From Lachnospiraceae bacterium (lineage in GTDB: Bacteria > Bacillota > Clostridia > Lachnospirales > Lachnospiraceae): a stretch of 64,000 bases of DNA. Within the stretch, counting starts at the first letter, position 1, and the number at the start of each line of letters is the position of its first letter. Shown piece by piece: positions 61,169 through 64,000 of this stretch. Made by a program: the position numbers and the translations under genes. The notes beneath the pieces were generated by a model. The model did not search any database and was not told the DNA's origin. It was given only the letters and a program-made list of their open reading frames with translations. Location: positions 25,734 through 89,733 of the forward strand of contig JAEEYF010000041.1 of assembly GCA_016291655.1 (NCBI GenBank), written 5' to 3'.

Positions 61169-61574
61169 ATGGTTCAAACGGCCACTTCGCCATGTTTAAG
61201 TCAAAGTTTTCCGCCTCTTCTTGGCTGTGTATTCGGAAGAATTATGGTCTAAATGACTAAATTCTCCGTTTAAGTCATAGAGTTTTGATCCGCCCGTCTC
61301 GATCGTATAAGAATTCTTTGACTTGAAATGAATTTCTACACGTTCAAGTCAAAAGACATCGTTCCTGCAGCCGCAATCGTCAAAGAAACCTTTGACTTGA
61401 AATGAAATTTTGCACGTTTAAGTCACAAAACGTCGCCCCGGCCTCAGTGATTGTGGATGAATTCTTTGACTTGAAATGAAGTTTAGCGTGTTTTAGTCAT
61501 AAAGGCTCATTCAAATATCTGCGGGGCGCCTGAGTTTTCTTTGACTTAAATCGCGCTTTTGTGCGGTCAGGTCA
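61169..61574. repeat. 74-base tandem array of hairpin-forming units (six copies)
   Basis: Units recur at 74, 74, 74, 74 and 75 bases, judged by the TTTAAGTCA arm at 61195, 61269, 61343, 61417, 61491 and 61566. Each of the last four has a left arm TTTGACTTGAAATGAA or near it (61317, 61391, 61465, 61540). The two arms, 17 bases apart, can pair. Cores of 35 bases alternate with poorly conserved 39-base stretches. The first two units are decayed. 74 is not a multiple of three, so the array is not a coding repeat. Confidence 0.85.
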
Positions 61575-61807
61575 TAAAAGTCCCTGTTGCAGCCTTAGCC
61601 TCGGCAAGAACTCCATACCCGCGCACGACCTCCGCCGTCCCGCGCACGCCCTCCGCCGCCCCTTGCCTCGCACGCTGCGCCCCTCGGCTTCCTTCGCCCC
61701 ACTTTCCTATCACCACCTCCCCGTACCTGTCCGTGCGATGGACCGCTACTCCCGTGGCTTCCAGAATCTCCAGTACCTGTCAATGGGGGGGTACCGTAGA
61801 TGTTGGA
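61567..61807 (-). pseudogene. Decayed C-terminal remnant of a ComEC/MBL-fold-type protein (copy 1)
   Basis: On the minus strand SNIYGTP breaks at a run of seven C residues. After a one-base shift and a TGA it continues as QVLEILEATGVAVHRTDRYG and EVVIGKWGEG. This is the C-terminal pattern of ComEC/Rec2-type MBL proteins (YGHPH..VL..L...G..V.RTD..G). The rest of the gene is missing. The reading frame then runs through a GC-rich segment into the repeat array. A second remnant lies at 63477-63586. Confidence 0.7.
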
Positions 61808-61829
61808 ACAATCAAAGATAATCAAAAGA

Positions 61830-61858
61830 TTGACTTTGATATAAGAGATGTGTAGAAT
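61830..61858 (+). promoter_or_regulatory. Promoter of mgtE
   Basis: TTGACT (61830-61835) and TAGAAT (61853-61858) are 17 bases apart. Transcription from about 61866 gives a leader of about 190 bases before mgtE. Confidence 0.7.
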
Positions 61859-61895
61859 AAACATGTGAGTTTTCCTATTTCAAATCTTCTTCAGA

Positions 61896-62057
61896 AAGGG
61901 TGGTGATCATATGACAGGCGACAGTCCAAATAAAGACTCTGTTCCCCGAAGTAAATCTTATATGATCACGGCGATCCAGCCTCACCACCCGGAATTTCCA
62001 AATTAACCATTCCGCCTTTGTGAGGCATTGTTTGCCGTTGCCACGGAGGCGATAACA
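61896..62057 (+). ncRNA. Structured 5' leader of mgtE, class unknown
   Basis: GGGTGGTGA (61898-61906) pairs with TCACCACCC (61982-61990). Inside it TGATCATAT (61904-61912) pairs with ATATGATCA (61960-61968). The two share three bases, so part of the pairing may switch. A further GCCT-TTGTG-AGGC hairpin stands near the GGAGG of mgtE. It does not show the conserved bases of the M-box magnesium riboswitch as I know them. Confidence 0.55.
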
Positions 62058-63407
62058 ATGGAAGAATTAAATGTTTTTGATGAACTCCTCAATCTTCTGG
62101 AAAGAAAGGAGTATGTTAAGCTACGCACTAATCTGTCTGAGCTTAACGATGCGGATATAGCCGCGTGGATGGAGAAACTCTGCGAAGAACACATGTTGAA
62201 GCTTTTTCGCATACTGACCAAAGACCAGGCTGCGGATGTATTTTCATACCTTGATTCGGACATTCAGCAAAAGATAATCAAATCAATGTCCGACAAAGAG
62301 GCCGCAGGCATCATCAACAATCTGATGGCCGATGATGCGGCGGATCTGATGGAGGAAATGCCGGCAAATATCGTAAAGAAGATCCTCGCTAACGCAAACG
62401 CCGATACCCGTCGCGAGATCAATCAATTATTGCGCTATCCCGAAGACAGTGCCGGCAGCATAATGACTGTCGAATATGTTGACCTTAAAGAAACCTCCAC
62501 CGTCAGAGAAGCAATCGAACGCATCCGAAGAGTCGGTGTTGATTCCGAAACAATCGATGTCTGCTATGTTCTGGACAGTGAAAGGCACCTGCTGGGAACA
62601 GTTGCTCTCAGATATCTCCTTTTATCAAAAGACGATGATGTCATCAGCAATATCATGCATGAAAATGTAATAACGCTGCATACCTTGATGGATCAGGAAG
62701 AAGTTGCGAGGCAGTTTAAAAAATACGACTTCACGACTATGCCGGTCGTTGACAATGAGAATCGTCTGGTTGGCATTATCACGGTCGACGATATTGTCGA
62801 TATCCTGGAAGAAGAAGCCACAGAAGATATGGAAAAAATGGCTGCCATAGTACCATCCGACAGGCCATACATGAAGACCGGCGTGTTGGATACATACAAA
62901 AAAAGGATTCCATGGCTTCTTCTCCTCATGGTCAGTGCTACCTTTACCGGAGCGATCATTAAATCCTTCGAAGATGCATTGAGCGTTTGTGCAGTGCTCA
63001 TTGCGTATATTCCTATGCTGATGGATACCGGCGGGAACGCCGGAGGTCAGGCTTCGGTTACCGTTATCCGCGGACTTTCGCTTGGAGAGATAGCATACAA
63101 GGATGTTCCGAGGGTCATGTGGAAGGAGATCCGGGTTGCCGTATTCTGCGGTATCACCCTTGCTGCCGCTAATCTTATTAAACTCATGGTATTTGACCGG
63201 CTTGATTTGGCCGTAGCAATTACAATATGTCTGACCCTTATTGCAGCAGTCTTAATGGCTATGCTGATCGGATGTATGCTTCCTATTCTCGCAAAACGCC
63301 TTGGCTTTGACCCTGCTGTTATGGCCAGCCCCTTTATCACCACGATCGTAGATGCCCTCTCTCTGCTTGCTTATTTTCGGATTGCATCTATGATATTGAA
63401 AATATGA
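62058..63407 (+). CDS. mgtE: Magnesium transporter MgtE
   Basis: This 449-residue protein has the three MgtE parts. The N domain (helical, KEAAGIINNLMADDAADLME) is followed by two CBS domains (GSIMTVEYVDLKETSTVREA and TTMPVVDNENRLVGIITVDD). Five membrane segments include IPMLMDTGGNAGGQASVTVI and the C-terminal LPILAKRLGFDPAVMASPFI. Mg2+ bound between N and CBS domains normally closes the channel. GGAGG lies 8 bases before the ATG at 62058. A structured leader precedes it. It stands alone between two pseudogene remnants on the other strand. Confidence 0.96.
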   Translation: MEELNVFDELLNLLERKEYVKLRTNLSELNDADIAAWMEKLCEEHMLKLFRILTKDQAADVFSYLDSDIQQKIIKSMSDKEAAGIINNLMADDAADLMEEMPANIVKKILANANADTRREINQLLRYPEDSAGSIMTVEYVDLKETSTVREAIERIRRVGVDSETIDVCYVLDSERHLLGTVALRYLLLSKDDDVISNIMHENVITLHTLMDQEEVARQFKKYDFTTMPVVDNENRLVGIITVDDIVDILEEEATEDMEKMAAIVPSDRPYMKTGVLDTYKKRIPWLLLLMVSATFTGAIIKSFEDALSVCAVLIAYIPMLMDTGGNAGGQASVTVIRGLSLGEIAYKDVPRVMWKEIRVAVFCGITLAAANLIKLMVFDRLDLAVAITICLTLIAAVLMAMLIGCMLPILAKRLGFDPAVMASPFITTIVDALSLLAYFRIASMILKI

Positions 63408-63476
63408 ACATATAGGGTGATGTCTCTTGGGGACGAGGGTCGAAACTCACGAGCACAACACTGTTTCCATATGCGC

Positions 63477-63586
63477 TCACCTTCCGATCACCATTGCCCC
63501 TCTGTGTCCGTACGACGGACGGTAACCCCCGCATCCTCAAGGATTTCAAGCACTCCTCGATGAGGATGTCCGTAAACGTTTTCTAT
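63477..63586 (-). pseudogene. Decayed C-terminal remnant of a ComEC/MBL-fold-type protein (copy 2)
   Basis: The minus strand encodes IENVYGHPHRGVLEILEDAG and then VTVRRTDTEG before a frame break at a GGGG run. With one extra G it would read EGAMVIGR and stop. No start codon or upstream domain is present. The text parallels copy 1, so both come from related genes. Confidence 0.7.
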
Positions 63587-63601
63587 GAAAAAAAGCCAAA
63601 G

Positions 63602-63634
63602 AAAAAAAGCCGCCCCGGCTGTTTGCCGAAACGG
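63602..63634 (-). terminator. Terminator downstream of dtd
   Basis: On the minus strand CCGTTTCGGC pairs with GCCGGGGCGG (three G-U pairs) around AAACA and is followed by TTTTTTTC. It is about 165 bases past the dtd stop codon. Confidence 0.65.
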
Positions 63635-63706
63635 TTTAATTATCACCCCAGAAAAAAGACCTTATGCAAAAACTCATTGTGGTAAAAGTCACCAATCCTA
63701 CATCTT

Positions 63707-63738
63707 TTTTAAAGTGTTCAGATTCGAACACTTTAAAA
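63707..63738. repeat. Perfect 13-base inverted repeat
   Basis: TTTTAAAGTGTTC and its exact complement flank a 6-base AGATTC centre. No T run follows on either strand, so it may be an operator or RNA hairpin rather than a terminator. It lies in the 391-base gap between mgtE and dtd, which also holds the ComEC remnant and a terminator but no intact gene. Confidence 0.65.
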
Positions 63739-63798
63739 TGAGGATTATCCATTTAGTTGACAAACCCGCTCTATTGGCTTTTTCAGATGAAATAAGTC

Positions 63799-64000
63799 CT
63801 AAGATATGTCAAGTATTATGGTCACGGGCCCGTCATTTACGGATGAGACCAGCATGTCCGCTCCGAATCTGCCTGTTTCAACCTTAAAGCCTCTTTTTCT
63901 GCATTCCTCGATCACCAGCTCATATAGGGGGATGGCCTTATCGGGTCTTGCAGCATCGCTAAAGCCGGGCCTTCTTGATGAGCAATCCGCATACAACGTA
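63799..64000 (-). CDS. dtd: D-aminoacyl-tRNA deacylase, C-terminal part (cut by window edge)
   Basis: The last 67 residues of DTD are present. They carry [40 protein letters not shown] and the end IILDIS, all conserved in the family. The enzyme removes D-amino acids and glycine mischarged on tRNA. The NDGPVT segment contributes to the Gly-cisPro-type active site region. The start lies beyond base 64000. Confidence 0.93.
   Translation of the reverse strand, partial: TLYADCSSRRPGFSDAARPDKAIPLYELVIEECRKRGFKVETGRFGADMLVSSVNDGPVTIILDIS

Noticed and set aside
61169..61574. CRISPR array
   Set aside because: Repeat-spacer geometry is suggestive, but the repeats differ from unit to unit, only three to four are well kept, and no cas gene is present in the window. 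Listed as a tandem hairpin array instead.
61559..61855. Two overlapping plus-strand reading frames of 86-98 residues
   Set aside because: They are rich in Pro, Arg and Ser because of the GC-rich DNA and run antisense to the ComEC remnant. No ribosome binding site or known domain is seen.
61866..62057. M-box magnesium riboswitch
   Set aside because: The leader is structured and precedes mgtE, but the conserved M-box sequence blocks are not found by eye. Kept as an unknown structured leader.

Overview
The window looks like chromosomal DNA of a clostridial Firmicute, most likely a Lachnospiraceae member. The pointers are a gap-pgk-tpiA-secG-rnr-smpB-ssrA cluster, a tmRNA tag ending LALAA, IreB, RqcH, MtaB, a HydF hydrogenase maturase, a DUF3793-flavodoxin pair, AGGAGG-type ribosome binding sites and TTGACA/TATAAT promoters with 17-base spacers. 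Several surface proteins carry long Thr-Pro linkers. Most genes lie on the minus strand. No tRNA, rRNA, insertion sequence or Cas gene was seen. The taxonomy is inferred from gene content only.

Layout, left to right. 1-16 kb: a housekeeping stretch with RNase J (cut by the window edge), DUF1292, ruvX, ireB, mtaB, a Crh-like HPr, thiI, a TPR-diguanylate cyclase, a membrane-anchored trigger-factor-like protein, a four-gene membrane/lipoprotein operon, nadE and hydF. 16.2-23.0 kb: an AT-richer accessory block with an ABC transporter that includes a permease fused to a CPBP protease, a secreted Ser/Thr-rich beta-type protein and a regulator with a helix-turn-helix at each end. 23.2-27.3 kb: ribosome rescue and RNA decay (tmRNA, SmpB, RNase R). 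27.4-31.4 kb: secG, glycolysis and rpoZ. 31.5-38.1 kb: yicC, a metal-handling operon (two G3E GTPases, one with a His-rich loop, plus an ArsR-like regulator), rqcH and a PHP phosphatase. 38.1-45.5 kb: a divergent Tad-like pilus or secretion operon driven from one promoter. 45.6-48.2 kb: argH and a glycosyltransferase. 48.2-52.6 kb: potABCD polyamine uptake. 52.7-59.5 kb: a bifunctional penicillin-binding protein, an Mrp-type ATPase and an LTA-synthase-like enzyme.

59.5-64.0 kb is the most unusual non-coding stretch. A flavodoxin-DUF3793 operon has twin palindromes over its promoter. Beside it lie a 44-residue peptide gene, a strict 74-base tandem array of hairpin units, two decayed C-terminal remnants of a ComEC-type MBL-fold protein that flank mgtE, and a structured mgtE leader behind a good promoter. 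The window ends inside dtd.

The best candidates for undescribed systems are the 16-23 kb ABC/CPBP/secreted-protein/regulator module, the minimal Tad-like locus with two ParA-like proteins lacking a normal P-loop, and the 74-base hairpin array. Family calls rest on motifs read by eye. No database search was run.
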